Shown piece after piece: positions 38,701 through 49,687 of a DNA stretch of 64,000 bases. The stretch spans positions 7,159,001 to 7,223,000 of the forward strand of contig NC_083508.1 in the NCBI RefSeq assembly GCF_032362555.1, given 5' to 3'. A program made the translations under genes and the position numbers. The notes under the pieces are model-generated. The model worked only from the letters and a program-made list of their open reading frames with translations, did no database searches and was not told where the DNA came from. Each line of letters opens with the position of its first letter. Positions within the stretch are counted from its first letter, which is position 1. The stretch comes from Amyelois transitella (Eukaryota > Arthropoda > Insecta > Lepidoptera > Pyralidae).

Positions 38701-41700
38701 ATTACATTACCTTCAATTACGTATCCAAAGTAGGACTTCTCGGACATTTCTTTTTTCAGATTCGTGTGTGACCTACACGTGTCGTATATCCTCTTGTTGA
38801 TTTCACTCCTCATACTTACATAACTGTAATATTTTCAGAAATCCCCGATGAAACGACAATCGAATCAGCTTACACTTCAATCAAATCGAATGGCATGGAG
38901 ACCCACACCGTGATTAATACTAACACACATGAAAAAGAAAAAATCGAAAGTGGTGTTAGTGAGGTAATAACAAAGGACTGTTAGTTACCTGCATGATGCA
39001 AAGAAGTTTTCAATTATTCATGCTGTACATCAATCTTTGTTTCCCGGGACTTAAAATGGGAATATTTTTGTGCATTGGGAGTACCTAACCATTTGGATGA
39101 TACTACTATTGTGTCAACTTATCAGATCACGTTCATAACTTGCACGTTTGTAATTTTCATTTTAGAAGAGGGAAAAAGGTAGTTTCATATAACAATATAT
39201 AACAATAAGTCATAAATAATTTTCTCGTACCCTTACACGGAGTCTGAAACTGTTGATTGTTTGGTCTACGAATAGTTCGACGACAAATATTTTTGTCCTC
39301 GGGCATCCTACCGAACAACGCTTTTCATCTTCGAACTAAGTACAATAGAACAGACTCTTTTGAATCGTTCAAAGATGAAATGTGCTGTCTCATTTCGCTA
39401 TGACGAAAAATAACAAACAGACAGTTTTTAGCTCATACAAACTTGTGGCTACCATCATGCTTTCCATACTTTATACCTTCTGAACTATTGCTACTAAAAC
39501 CTTGAAGAACCTCTCTCTTTCCAAACTTTACAACAATATCTGGTAAGTCACCGCCTGTATCACCTACAAGCAGTCGAGTTTGATGAAAATCTTTCGGTTT
39601 TCAGTTGCCAATATGGTGGGAATACGGACGGGCGTGTCGCTGGTGGAGCGTGGCATTTTGGGTGGCGGCGGGCGCCGCGCAAGCGTTGGCGCTGATGGCG
39701 GACTACTGGCTTACTCGCACTGTCGCGGACAATGCACAAGCTCAACTTGAAGATGAACAGGTGAGGGAAGATCCATAATAGACCCGCTGTTTTACCTTTT
39801 TCTTTGCAACTTTATCATACACTAGCGACCCGCCCCGGCTTCGCATGGGTGCAAAATTATAAATGTTATTATACATAAAAACCTTCCTCTTGAATCACTC
39901 TACCTGTTACAAAAAACCGCATCAAAATCCGTTGCGAAATTTTGATTGAAGATTTTTAAGCATACAGACAAACAGACTAAAATAGCGACTTTGTTTTATA
40001 CTATGTAGTGATCTTGGTCCTGGTTGCTTTCTCTCCGACTGGAGTTCCCCTGTAATCGCGATCACCGCGATTGGAATCATGATTATAATTACACATCAAA
40101 TCTTAACAAACCTTAAGAATATCGATTAGCATTAAATCTATGTCATAGACTCACGACGACGAACATTTTGTTTGCAACATAGGTGTTAACTTGTAACAAC
40201 AACATATCTTTAAATCTTGTCTTTACGCAGATGTGGAGGCGCGTGCAGACCTACTGCTTTTGGAGCGGAGCGTGCGCGTGCGCGGGTGGAGCAGCTCAAG
40301 CGGCCGGCGCGGCGGCGGGAGCACGGGCGCGCCGGCGGCTGCACGAGCAGCTGCTGCACGCCACGCTACACGCGCCACTGAGACACCACCACACGGTGCC
40401 CGCCGCACAGCATCTCCACAGATTCTCTGCTGATATACAGATCGTTGATAAGGTTAGTTCCACCACTTAGTTCAAAAAGTTAGTCGATTTAACAATTTTA
40501 ATTATTTTTAATCGATTTTTATGCACGAAATTCTTTGTGATTTCTTAACAAAAATTACCTAATATGCTTGTGATCTAATATCGATTCGATCTTTATAAAT
40601 ACAGATCTTCAAGGTTGTGTGAAAAAGTTTTAACGAAGCGAATGTTCTTTAAATTTCAGAGGCTTCCCATTGCGATAACACGTTGGGCTCAGTTGGCGCT
40701 TCTTTGTGGAGCGGCCATGCTGGTCAATGCAGTAGTAGCACCATGGAGTCTACTGGCGATGTTACCTGCCTTGTTTTTGTACTTTGGCCTTCAGACGATT
40801 TACCTTTGTAACGCCAGGTAAACACAGAATCATTATTTTTTTAAATTGGAATAATTCTATAGTTAAGCTAGCATTGGGATGATGACACGTGACTAACTTT
40901 GGCATCAATAGACTTATTTAATCTCTTTTAAAATGGTTACCTAAGTACCTTAGCCCAATGAGGGAAATCCACTAAAAAATTCAGATCAAAAGCGGTATAA
41001 ACCACAAGCACAGTAAGCTATTAAAAACATAATAACTGCATAGTACCTATATGCATAGTTCCTTCAAGGGTCGTGGTAAGTAGGTATCAAGTTGTAGGTA
41101 ATCTTTGTCTACCACTTCGGGACAGAGGCATGATAAGTTCGTATATACATAGTACTAACTAAAGCAGTTTCTACTAGTAGTCAAGCAACTATATGAAACA
41201 TTACAACAAACGTTACAGAGAACTACAGCGAATGGAGGCTCAAAGTGCATCGCGAGTGGTATCCGCAGCGGCGGAGACGAGCGCGGGCGGCGCGAGCGTG
41301 CGCGCGGGCCGGCTACAGGCGCACATGCGCGCCGTCTTCCAGCGCAGGCTCGACGCCAACCACAACGCGCTGCTGCTCATCAACGCTGCTAATCGATGGC
41401 TCGGTCTGGCCATGGTAATATCTTCAGTTTTTCTGTTTCTGAACTTTCGACGTGGAGTAACATCGTGAGGGAACCTTGTGCAGGTTCAGGGCTTCAGGCT
41501 TCTGGATGTGTTTAATGTACCCATGATCCAAAATGGGTTAGGTTCCACTGCAAAGCTAACAGAACTCGGCCAGGAAGGACTTAATGTAAAAACCTGACAT
41601 ACCCAATCCAGGAACGTGATCATAGGCGCACCTCGGGTTCCTATGCGGAAAGATGAAGGTTTATTACGAATACTTGTTTTTACTTTGTGAGGTTCCTATT

Positions 41701-44565
41701 TCATAATGTTTTTTTATACAGCTCAGTTATTCCGATAGGCGAATATAAATTCAAATAGCAGTTTTTAAATTACTAAGTAGACTGAGTGCCTTTTCACTCC
41801 CACATGACTCTTATAGGACCTAGTGGGCGCTTGCAGCGTGAGCGTCTCATTATGCGTGGCGGTGGTGGGCGGCAGTGGGGCGGCGGCGGCCGGGCTGGCG
41901 GGGGCCTACTCGCTGCTACTGCCAGCTTACCTGGCGCACCTCGCCAAGTGCCGCGCCGACCTTCATCTACAGTTGGCCGCTGTTGAGCGCATCCGCGATG
42001 ATACCAATGTGCCGCAGGAAGACTATAGAGACGACTGTAAGTTGTACATTCGAATAATAGTTCCGGTGGCCTACTAGCTACTACTGCCGCCAAGTGCGGC
42101 GCCGACCTCCATCCGTCCGCGACCAATGCTGCAGGAGAACTGTACCTGACTAAACCGCCTAGATTTTTATTTGAAGGCAGTGTACAGTACAATTACTCTT
42201 TTTGCACTACAATAAATTACACGAAACTCACAATCATGTATTAAAAACACAGCAGCAAAAGGTGACCTTATCACTAAAATCTCTTCCAGGTAACCTGTAA
42301 GTTGTGTATAAAACTTCACCCAGATAATTTGTAATCAGAGATTAGCAGGTGGCGTTGAGTTAACTTTCCTAATAGCCTTTTCTATTGTCAACATCAACCT
42401 ACATAAATATGTTATAAATACTAGAAACCTACATAAACATACCTAAGATAAATCACATACCCAGGATGGACACTGAACCAGAGTTATAAGTAAGAGTGTA
42501 GATAAGGAAACATGTTTTATATTGTTTTTATAGCAACTTAAAACGTAAAAAAGACTAAAACAAAACAAAAATGAAACAAACGAACAAGTATCGTAATATT
42601 ATAGCGACTTCATTATTGATAACATTGCCTTTACAGATATGAGTAAGATAACATGTGTAAAAATTTTATCCCTTTCTTCACAGGCCCCTTACCATCAGAC
42701 TGGCAAAGAAATGGAAAGATAGAATTCGAGAATGTCAGCATCCAATACGAGCCTGGAACTCAGCCGGTACTAACCAATATCAACCTGTCCGTTACACCAG
42801 GCCAAAAGGTAGGTACGATCGCGTTCATATCTGCAGTCATAGTTTTAAAACTCTTACGGGTTGAAATAGTGTGCCCTGTGTTTCCACTAGATTCACACAC
42901 CCATGCATATATTGCAAGAAACATATTCCATCAAATGAATACGCTCTTTAATACCAATGATTGTCTTAGCAAAACAGTATTATTATTCAACTATGACATT
43001 TAACATAACAAAACAGAAAGAGACAGCAATCAACGATGGCCGAACTGGGCCCGATATTGTCGATCGAGAAATCATCGTCTGTCATTATTTGCTTAAGATT
43101 TGCCTATAGAGAAAGAGCCTGCGACTACCAGACTTGTTGTTTATTGTGTTTGTTACAGGCTATAACCAGAATTCTTGTTTATTGTGTCTTTTGTGAGTGA
43201 CAGCGGTGACCGCAAGCTATAAAGTTTTGCGAACTATGACTGCAAATATGAACGTGAGCATTGTGAACGTGCATTCTTGTAACTTTACATTCTAATTTGT
43301 AGGTCTTACATTATTACAAAAAAATAAATAAACTCTTGTAATTTTTATGTATCAAAATTCTATGAATTAACATTGGCGGCTTTTTTTTATTTATATATTC
43401 AGGTGAAAGTCATCAGGTATAAGTTATACGGTATAACCCCAACCTTGTGTTTTCCAATTTGTAGATAGCAATTTGCGGTCGAAGCGGCAGCGGCAAATCC
43501 TCACTTCTACTGTCTTGCGCCGGCGCGACCTTCGTAAGCAGCGGGCGGGTTGTGATTGACGACCAAGATTCGGCGCGAGTGCCTCTCCGCACTCTTCGTC
43601 ATCGAATCGTAGTGCTACCACAAGAGGCCACCATGTTCTCGGGAACGTTACGAGAGAACCTAGACCCGCTTGCAGTACACACAGATGAGGAAATATGGCA
43701 GAGCCTGAGAACGGTCGGACTGTACGAGTTTGTCTCCGCTCAACCAGCGGGATTAGGTATGCCAACATTTGAATCTACCTCAATTGGGCGTTATTTTATA
43801 TACTTAGGTACCAGCTTTTTAAACGTAAAAACATTTCCCTCCATATACCAGTCCTACCGAGTAATAGTTCAAACACTGCTAAAGTAATAGTAGAGTAATA
43901 GTTGGTAAACACTGTATACATCAAATATTGTACTGCAGAATGTAGCGTGGGTAAATCTCGTTGTGGCTGGAGCGGCGGGAGAGCGGCGCGAGCGTGCGGG
44001 GCGCGGGCGGCGCTGCACGCGGGGCCCGCGGCCGCGCTGCTGCTGGACGAGCCGGCCGCCGCGCTCGACGCGCACGCCGAGCGAGCTCTGCTGGCTGCGC
44101 TCGCCAACAACGCGCCCAACACTACCATACTCACAGTTGCGGTTTGTATTCTTTATTATCTTTTGGATAAGTAAGAAAGAAGTATATATAAGAAAGAGGC
44201 CAGACTGTTCGTGTTTCTTTTATGTAAATATCACATCAATACACCAAGGTGTCTAATGAATCGAACTGAATAACGTGTCATCAAATAAAAACCATTTTCA
44301 TTAGCTTGAATTCAATCAAATTAATTGAAGGTACTATAAATAAGAAATAACGAAGCAATGATGTGCTTCCATTATTTTTCCCTAATGACAATTTTTAAAA
44401 TAATATATTTATCCGTAGCATCGGATAGCTTCAGTGCGAAATTACGACCGGGCCATAGTGCTGGAAGATGGACACATCATAGAACAAGGAGAGGTGACCG
44501 CGTTGCTAGCACAGCCGAGCTCCCGGCTCGCGCGCATGCTCGCCGCCGCTCACTATCACACCTAG
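29790..44565 (+). CDS. Sur: Sulfonylurea receptor, ABCC8/9-like ABC protein (complete)
   Basis: A plasma-membrane ABCC protein; vertebrate SURs are regulatory subunits of KATP channels. Exons: 29790-29926, 31046-31418, 33307-33537, 33646-33975, 34055-34258, 34329-34629, 34710-34891, 34984-35293, 35387-35492, 36215-36366, 36846-37090, 37317-37535, 37726-37865, 38071-38187, 38541-38614, 38839-38963, 39605-39760, 40231-40452, 40660-40817, 41219-41414, 41817-42036, 42684-42808, 43465-43756, 43939-44141, 44419-44565. Every junction is in phase; 1654 residues (human SUR1 about 1580). An in-frame TAG six bases before the ATG supports the start. Order: TMD0, TMD1, NBD1, charged linker, TMD2, NBD2. 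SUR rather than MRP is favoured by WAIPLKVIVILYLLY, LQGINVIKLYVWED and NAANRWLGLAM. Confidence 0.93.
30187..30310 (+). mobile_element. tRNA-derived SINE, family D
   Basis: A B-box region 'cccgggtttgaaccttggcc' is followed by 'catgatgagaaacgaac' and 'attggtctgggtattggatt'. The same body appears at 60148-60300. It lies in the first long Sur coding intron. Confidence 0.65.
30840..30960 (+). repeat. Interspersed repeat, family E
   Basis: 'ggcgatgggctagcaacctg' then 'tcactatttgaatctcaatt' closely match 53040-53165 (agcctgtcactatttgaatt). Non-coding, in a Sur intron. Confidence 0.55.
31419..33306 (+). other. Sur intron 2
   Basis: Mostly AT-rich non-coding sequence. The final 87 nt, from an ATG at 33220, stay open and in frame with the next exon, including a hydrophobic LAILCLTMLIFQ. 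No other gene can be supported. Confidence 0.5.
33307..34891 (+). other. Sur lasso linker and first transmembrane domain
   Basis: Residues 171-586. A basic linker leads to FFSKITFCWLNSLL and EDLGDVPDDERS, the conserved start of ABCC core TMDs, followed by the TMD1 helices. The intron at 34259-34328 uses a GC donor. An acidic insert with EEDEESPLL lies after the first TMD1 loop. Confidence 0.85.
34259..34328 (+). other. 70-nt GC-AG intron in Sur
   Basis: The exon ends AAG|gctagt and the next begins after aatttcag. The flanking protein WAIPLK|VIVILYLLY aligns without gap to SUR, and no GT donor gives the needed phase 0, so a GC donor is implied. Confidence 0.75.
35387..37535 (+). other. Sur nucleotide-binding domain 1
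   Basis: Walker A GETGSGKS (697-704), a Q-loop region reading YSGQPPWLLEGS, signature LSGGQ (789-793), Walker B LLALDEP with Glu814, D-loop AALD. The switch position is Asn847 (ATNRLEL) where most ABC proteins have His. A basic Ala/Arg-rich tail follows IIAMEDG. Confidence 0.88.
35493..36845 (+). other. Sur introns around the NBD1 Q-loop exon
   Basis: Two introns (35493-36214 and 36367-36845) flank exon 36215-36366. Both are AT-rich, with no repeat or gene that can be named. Confidence 0.5.
37726..38963 (+). other. Sur NBD1-TMD2 linker exons
   Basis: Four short exons encode a low-complexity linker rich in Arg, Ser and later Glu/Thr (for example WRREVRRAV, LLRRLFRPR, NEEMHNN). Such linkers are variable and often regulatory in ABCC proteins. 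These exons have the weakest homology support, but their phases force this reading frame. Confidence 0.6.
38686..38726. repeat. Perfect 15-bp hairpin in Sur intron
   Basis: GGATACGTAATTGAA at 38686-38700 and its exact reverse complement at 38712-38726 are separated by an 11-nt loop. The element stands alone in the intron and lacks other transposon marks. Confidence 0.8.
39822..40012 (+). mobile_element. Interspersed retroposon tail, family A, copy 2
   Basis: Nearly identical to 28893-29076, from 'ctagcgacccgccccggctt' to 'ctatgtagtgat'. It sits in the Sur intron between TMD2 exons, in the same orientation as copy 1. Confidence 0.75.
41445..41665 (+). mobile_element. SINE body, family B
   Basis: 'tggatgtgtttaatgtaccc' and 'aaaatgggttaggttccact' correspond to the family B element at 29368-29690. 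The tRNA-like head is missing, so this is a truncated copy in a Sur intron. Confidence 0.5.
42037..43464 (+). other. Sur introns around the NBD2 entry exon
   Basis: Introns 42037-42683 and 42809-43464. At 42060-42120 there is a short echo of the upstream exon text (tggcctactagctactactg, gccaagtgcggcgccgacct), as if part of exon 41817-42036 had been duplicated and decayed. Nothing else is identifiable. Confidence 0.45.
42684..44565 (+). other. Sur nucleotide-binding domain 2
   Basis: Walker A GRSGSGKS (1446-1453), PQEATMFSGTLRENLDP, Walker B ALLLDEP with Glu1576, switch His1607 (HRIASVRN). The signature is WSGGR (1549-1553) in place of the vertebrate SUR FSQGQ; the spacing around it is unchanged, so alignment is unambiguous. 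The protein ends LAAAHYHT. Confidence 0.85.
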
Positions 44566-45376
44566 CAACAACCGCTCCGCCAAGGAATATAACTGATAAG
44601 AGCCAACAGTAATAACCTCAGATAGCAGTCTCATAAAGGATAGTTTCGACGTCGAACGCACTTTTGACGCGATGAGACAAGGTCGTGTAAATCTATTAAT
44701 GGAATTATATGTTGCCGTGTCATAATGGTAGTGTTCGAAGTCCGAACAAACTTTGTCACATCTTGTCTCAATTGCTTTCATAAAGCTTTATTTAAATTTG
44801 TTTCTATCTGTAATCTGTCAGATTGTGGTTTATCTGGCATATATCGTTGGCATGGTCATTATACGATTATGCGTAGTATACTTATATAGACTCATATGCT
44901 ATTTGACACTTGCTACTATTTGAAATCAATTTAACACGCCAATTCGATGACAGTTTTGATATCCAGTACATAGATATAGTGATTGTAGCAGTTTCTTCGA
45001 TCTAAACATACAGTCTGATAGTATGTTTAGAAACATATTTCTTTAGTTGTGGTCGACTAGGTTAATACAACTATTGTTTTGTATTTTAAGGTTTTAATAA
45101 TGTTTGCTCTGTATCAGTATGGATTACAAGAAATTATATCAATCATTATATGACTATAAATTGTTCACTAACTATAAGACTTTGCAGTATTTCCTAATGG
45201 TTATAACTTGTTTTATTAGAAATTGTATCGGGCGATAGGTATCCTAGTTAAGTATGATGAAATTGATAGAAAAATATATTCTTTTGCTATATACTCGTAT
45301 AATCATAGATTGCAGCTACAACTAGCGCCACAAATGTGTAGAATCTGTAACCCTGTCCAGTCCATACTGCCCAACA

Positions 45377-45382
45377 AATAAA
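45377..45382 (+). terminator. Sur poly(A) signal
   Basis: AATAAA about 810 nt after the Sur stop, followed by a T-rich stretch. The intervening 44566-45376 would be Sur 3'UTR. Confidence 0.55.
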
Positions 45383-46084
45383 ATTGTGTTCATAATTTTA
45401 ATTTTAATTATAAATAATATGACTTGTACATCACTTGTATGTTTTTAATAAACAAATACAGTAAATTGATTTATCTTTCAGTATATCTGTTCTTCTGACC
45501 AGTGCGTGTGTAAATATGACCTCGAAATTTTGCAATGTTAATAAGGTTTTGTTAACGGACTGATCATTTATAAATAAATAGTCTGATAAGAATATTTGTT
45601 TCAAATTTATATTTCCAATAGAACAACAATTGCACATAATTCGTTTAAAGCTCACAAGATGCGCTGGCGGCGCTACAAACAGACAACGTGCTACCAGAGT
45701 CAACGATACTTCATAAAATTATATCACTACATAACAATTACAACAATATTTACGTTGGCACCAATTTATATAGTAATATAAAACATTTGTGTCACCACAC
45801 AAATCATATAAAAATATTTACTCCTAGTACTTATGTCAATTTACTTACAGAATACGTAATTTAAAAGAAATCTCGACACGATGAAATATATTTCTTTTCA
45901 CTTAATTTCTATATTGGTATTCACATGAATTCGGAAAGGACGGGCGGAAGCAATTTGACAATGCTTCACAAATATTTTTATCACAAGTGTTCGAGCCAAC
46001 AATCCGTAACAAATTGACTGTGTTTAAAATCTTTGGTAAAACTAAAATAGGCGTTAATTTCAATCTGAAAACATGATAAATATA

Positions 46085-46269
<185 letters not shown>

Positions 46270-47671
46270 ATGTGTACAAGGCACAACACAGGCCACATCT
46301 TTATTACATACATTTGGTACACCTCGATCATTATTAGTACTAGTTAAGAGATTTTTACAAATTCGTCTTTTTTATATTTTTGTACTTTATGCATAAAATA
46401 TCAATGAAACATGAATGACTGTAATCACAGCAGACATGTCTCGCAAACGGAATTGTGCGTATTTGACTTGAGTGTTACTGATCAAAAAGTGAACACCAAC
46501 ATGTTGAACATCAAAAAGTCCTCCAACAAATACCTCCCATTACACCGTATTAATTTATATGCACATGTGACCCTCGACTGGCTTCCCAATTAAACTTACA
46601 GTAATGTAAGCTACACAATCTGGCAGTATAATACTTAAGTACCGCTTGTTATAACATTACAATTTTGGTGGTATTTCTCGCTGTATAATGTAGATCGTTT
46701 TTTGTTTAAGCCCTTTAACCATAAAACCCTGTAACCGAAAGAGCAATAAATTCTCAGTGTTTCTTTAGAACTTGACCTAATTGTGACTAAGGTATACTCG
46801 TGATTTATACCAGCACGCAGTAACAATATCAGCCGAGTTTCTCATAATATATGTACATGATATCAGAAATAATTTAAATGAGGTATTTGTCAACATAATC
46901 TTGATGTGACAGAACCGACACAACATAGTTAAACTAACGTTAAATATAGATAGGCCGATCAGTAGACTCCCAATCGACCACACACATTTAATTAATACAA
47001 TAACATTAATACTGTCCGCTCTGTCACATCCATATAATATTTATTTTCTTATCCGAGAATCTAAAACTAAGATTTGCCTCTTTGCCGGTACCACACTTAA
47101 ACTCATCTAAGATATACGCCATCTGATCTTTACTTTTATTAAATAAAACACAATCGGCATTAACAAATTAATTAAGTGATTTTCATGGATTCCATTATGA
47201 TTTCATCAAAAGCGCGTCACCGATAAAGTTTTTTGAAACTATTATTTCTGTACGAAGAGGAAGTAAAATAAACTATATTCATCCACCAGGGTAAGCAAAT
47301 GACTTAGCAAATGACTAAACAAATAGTTTTTTCTACAAATCGTAATATCACCAGATTAAAAAATCTCAATGCCTGTATTAAAGGCGAATTCAAAGCACAA
47401 TATTTTGAATATCGAACAAAAGGTCAGCCGCACAGAACATAAATCTAGCAGAGAGGGTAAAATTGTTCAGTTTTAAAGTTTTGTGTCACCTAGCTCATAC
47501 TACAGTAACATAAAAATTGATAAACATAAAACTAATAAATAAGACAATGGCTTATATTAAAGTACATATTATCGAAATGTTAAAAGTCGTCAAAACTGAT
47601 ACACCAAGGTAAATGATGCGGATATGAATCCACTTGCATTGCATATCTATTACATTGCATATTCCGCGCTA

Positions 47672-47840
47672 GCTGGTCATTTTTGCTACATGTATGTTTA
47701 TTCTGTGTTCGATATTCAAAAATCGCAGGAAAGGCAGATTTACCTACACTCTTGCTGGTCATTTCTACTTGATGTATTTCTGTGTTCGATATTGAAAAGT
47801 TGCGCCTTAAGAATATCGCAGGACAGGCCGCGTACTAAAC
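47672..47840. repeat. Diverged tandem duplication, period about 82 nt
   Basis: 'gctggtcatttttgctacat' and 'tctgtgttcgatattcaaaa' with 'atcgcaggaaaggc' recur 82 nt later as 'gctggtcatttctacttgat', 'tctgtgttcgatattgaaaa' and 'atcgcaggacaggc'. It lies in the likely Mondo 3'UTR. Confidence 0.65.
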
Positions 47841-47959
47841 ACGTTTCTTTTTCTACCTCAACCGAAGGCAGAACCTAGGATTTAGAGATAGAAGGAAGAT
47901 GAGACAACATTAAGTGAATCAAGCGGATTCAAGATACCGGAAAAGAGGCGGCGATCCTG

Positions 47960-49687
47960 TTAGGTGGGCTCGGTCTTGACGGCCGCGCTGCCCGCCACGG
48001 CCGCCCGCGCCTCCTCGGGCAGGCGCTCGGGGTTCGTCAGGATGTCCGTCTGCGTGCACAGCACTCGCAGCGAGTTCAGCACGGCTGTATAAATTGTCAT
48101 ACAAACAATTGTTATACTTTTTCATAGTGGTGGAGCACCACGGGATCCTTTTCCGTGAGGTGAGGGGTTACTACGCAACTGAGCGAGATTTACTCGATTA
48201 AATGCGTCGAGGAAGTAAGCGCGAGTTTGTATGGAGTTGCATTACCACTAGGTGGCGCTGATTAAATCACACACAAATTCACAAAAAAATGCTTTTACTT
48301 CTTCAACGCGTTTGATCGAGTAAAACTTGCCCTAACCTCTCTGGAACTAACGCCAAGTATTATTTCAACACTTCCATCCGAATTTGAAAATACAAAAAAA
48401 ATATTAAGTTATACAAAGAACTTAACTGACCTGTCAATGAGAGAGCTAGTTCTGCATGCATATAGCATCATCAGACAACTATCAGGATATCTATATTTTT
48501 TATCGCAAGCAATAATATATTTACCGGGTCTCATCTCGACGAGCGAGCAATGTTGCTCGGCCCACAGCAGCGTGGTGCGCACGAGGTCGGCGCCGCTGCC
48601 GCACGACACGCACGAGCTGAACGACTCCACCAGCGCGGCGGCCACTACGCTAAACTGACCGGCGTTCAGAAAATCTATTTTGTTTTTGCTATATTTAAGA
48701 AACAAAAGTGTTTTATCCTAAATGTCTGCCATTTTTTGGCATGTGTCCGTTACAACATACAAATTCTTTTTTGTATCATAATACAAATAAATTTATTGGG
48801 CTTCGCTGCAACTTGCATAAATGGCGCTGTTGACGCGAAGCTAAAATGATTTAGGCATTCTATAACTAATATTTTAAGATTTTTAGTTTCACTGAAAAGC
48901 TTATTAAAAAAATATAGGTACTTCTCATTTGGGTTTATTTGGATTTATTTGTTTTAAAAAATCGATGTTACTAAAAAAAGGTCGCGAAATTTATAAAACA
49001 GCAATCATATCTAAACTTAGCAGAATGGCGACTTAAAGTCACCCTACAAATATTACAATATTTATAATTTATAACCGTAGGGTATTTCTTATATTTTACG
49101 TTAATACAGTCATGCAACATTTAGAACTCTACAAGATAAACCAGCTCGATATAAATAAAATATAATACTGACGAAGTTGAATGTAAATCACCATGATAAG
49201 ATTATGGAAATCCCGCGATGATTCATCAATACACTCCTCGTACTCACGGTGACATGCAACTTTATAACAAGATATTTTAAATCTTGTTCTATCAATGTTT
49301 TAATAAAAAAAAATATATAGATATCAGTTATCGTTAAACAGACTTTTTATCGAAACTTTTTATCAAAACCTATTCGGCTAAAGTAAAATAAGCTTCTTAA
49401 TTTTATAGTAAAGTCGTTTTCCCGCGGACTTCGCCAGATCATCGGTCCATCTCACGTCCTAATATTTACTTCCTACAAAACACACGCGGTAAAAAGTACC
49501 ACCTTGGAATATGAATCTGAGAGTATGCGTGTGTACAACAATAGCAGTGTTAGCAAAGGATACGAGCCAGTACTTCCAGTTGTTCATGGTGCGGTTGGCG
49601 ACGTGCCGCGCGAACATCTCGCGCAGGCGGCCGGCGCGCGCGCGCGACACGGGCGCGCCGGTGGCCGGCAGCAGCGAGTGGCAGTTG
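47960..49687 (-). other. Mondo C-terminal dimerisation and cytoplasmic localisation domain
   Basis: Three exons encode SLLPATGAPVSR, LREMFARHVANRTMNNWKYW, FSVVAAALVESF, WAEQHCSLVEMRP and VLNSLRVLC. These align block by block with the mammalian MondoA/ChREBP tail that mediates Mlx pairing. The last exon ends SAAVKTEPT before TAA. Confidence 0.88.

Larger units (their letters stand above)
39605..42036 (+). other. Sur second transmembrane domain
   Basis: Residues 1083-1400 approximately. Recognisable anchors are ADYWLTRTV, the DxxRFSAD-like stretch (HRFSADIQIVDK), RLPIAITRW, AANRWLGLAM and LAAVERI. The part before RFSAD is unusually rich in Ala and His (AQAAGAAAGARARRRL, LRHHHTVP) compared with vertebrate SUR. 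Confidence 0.8.
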
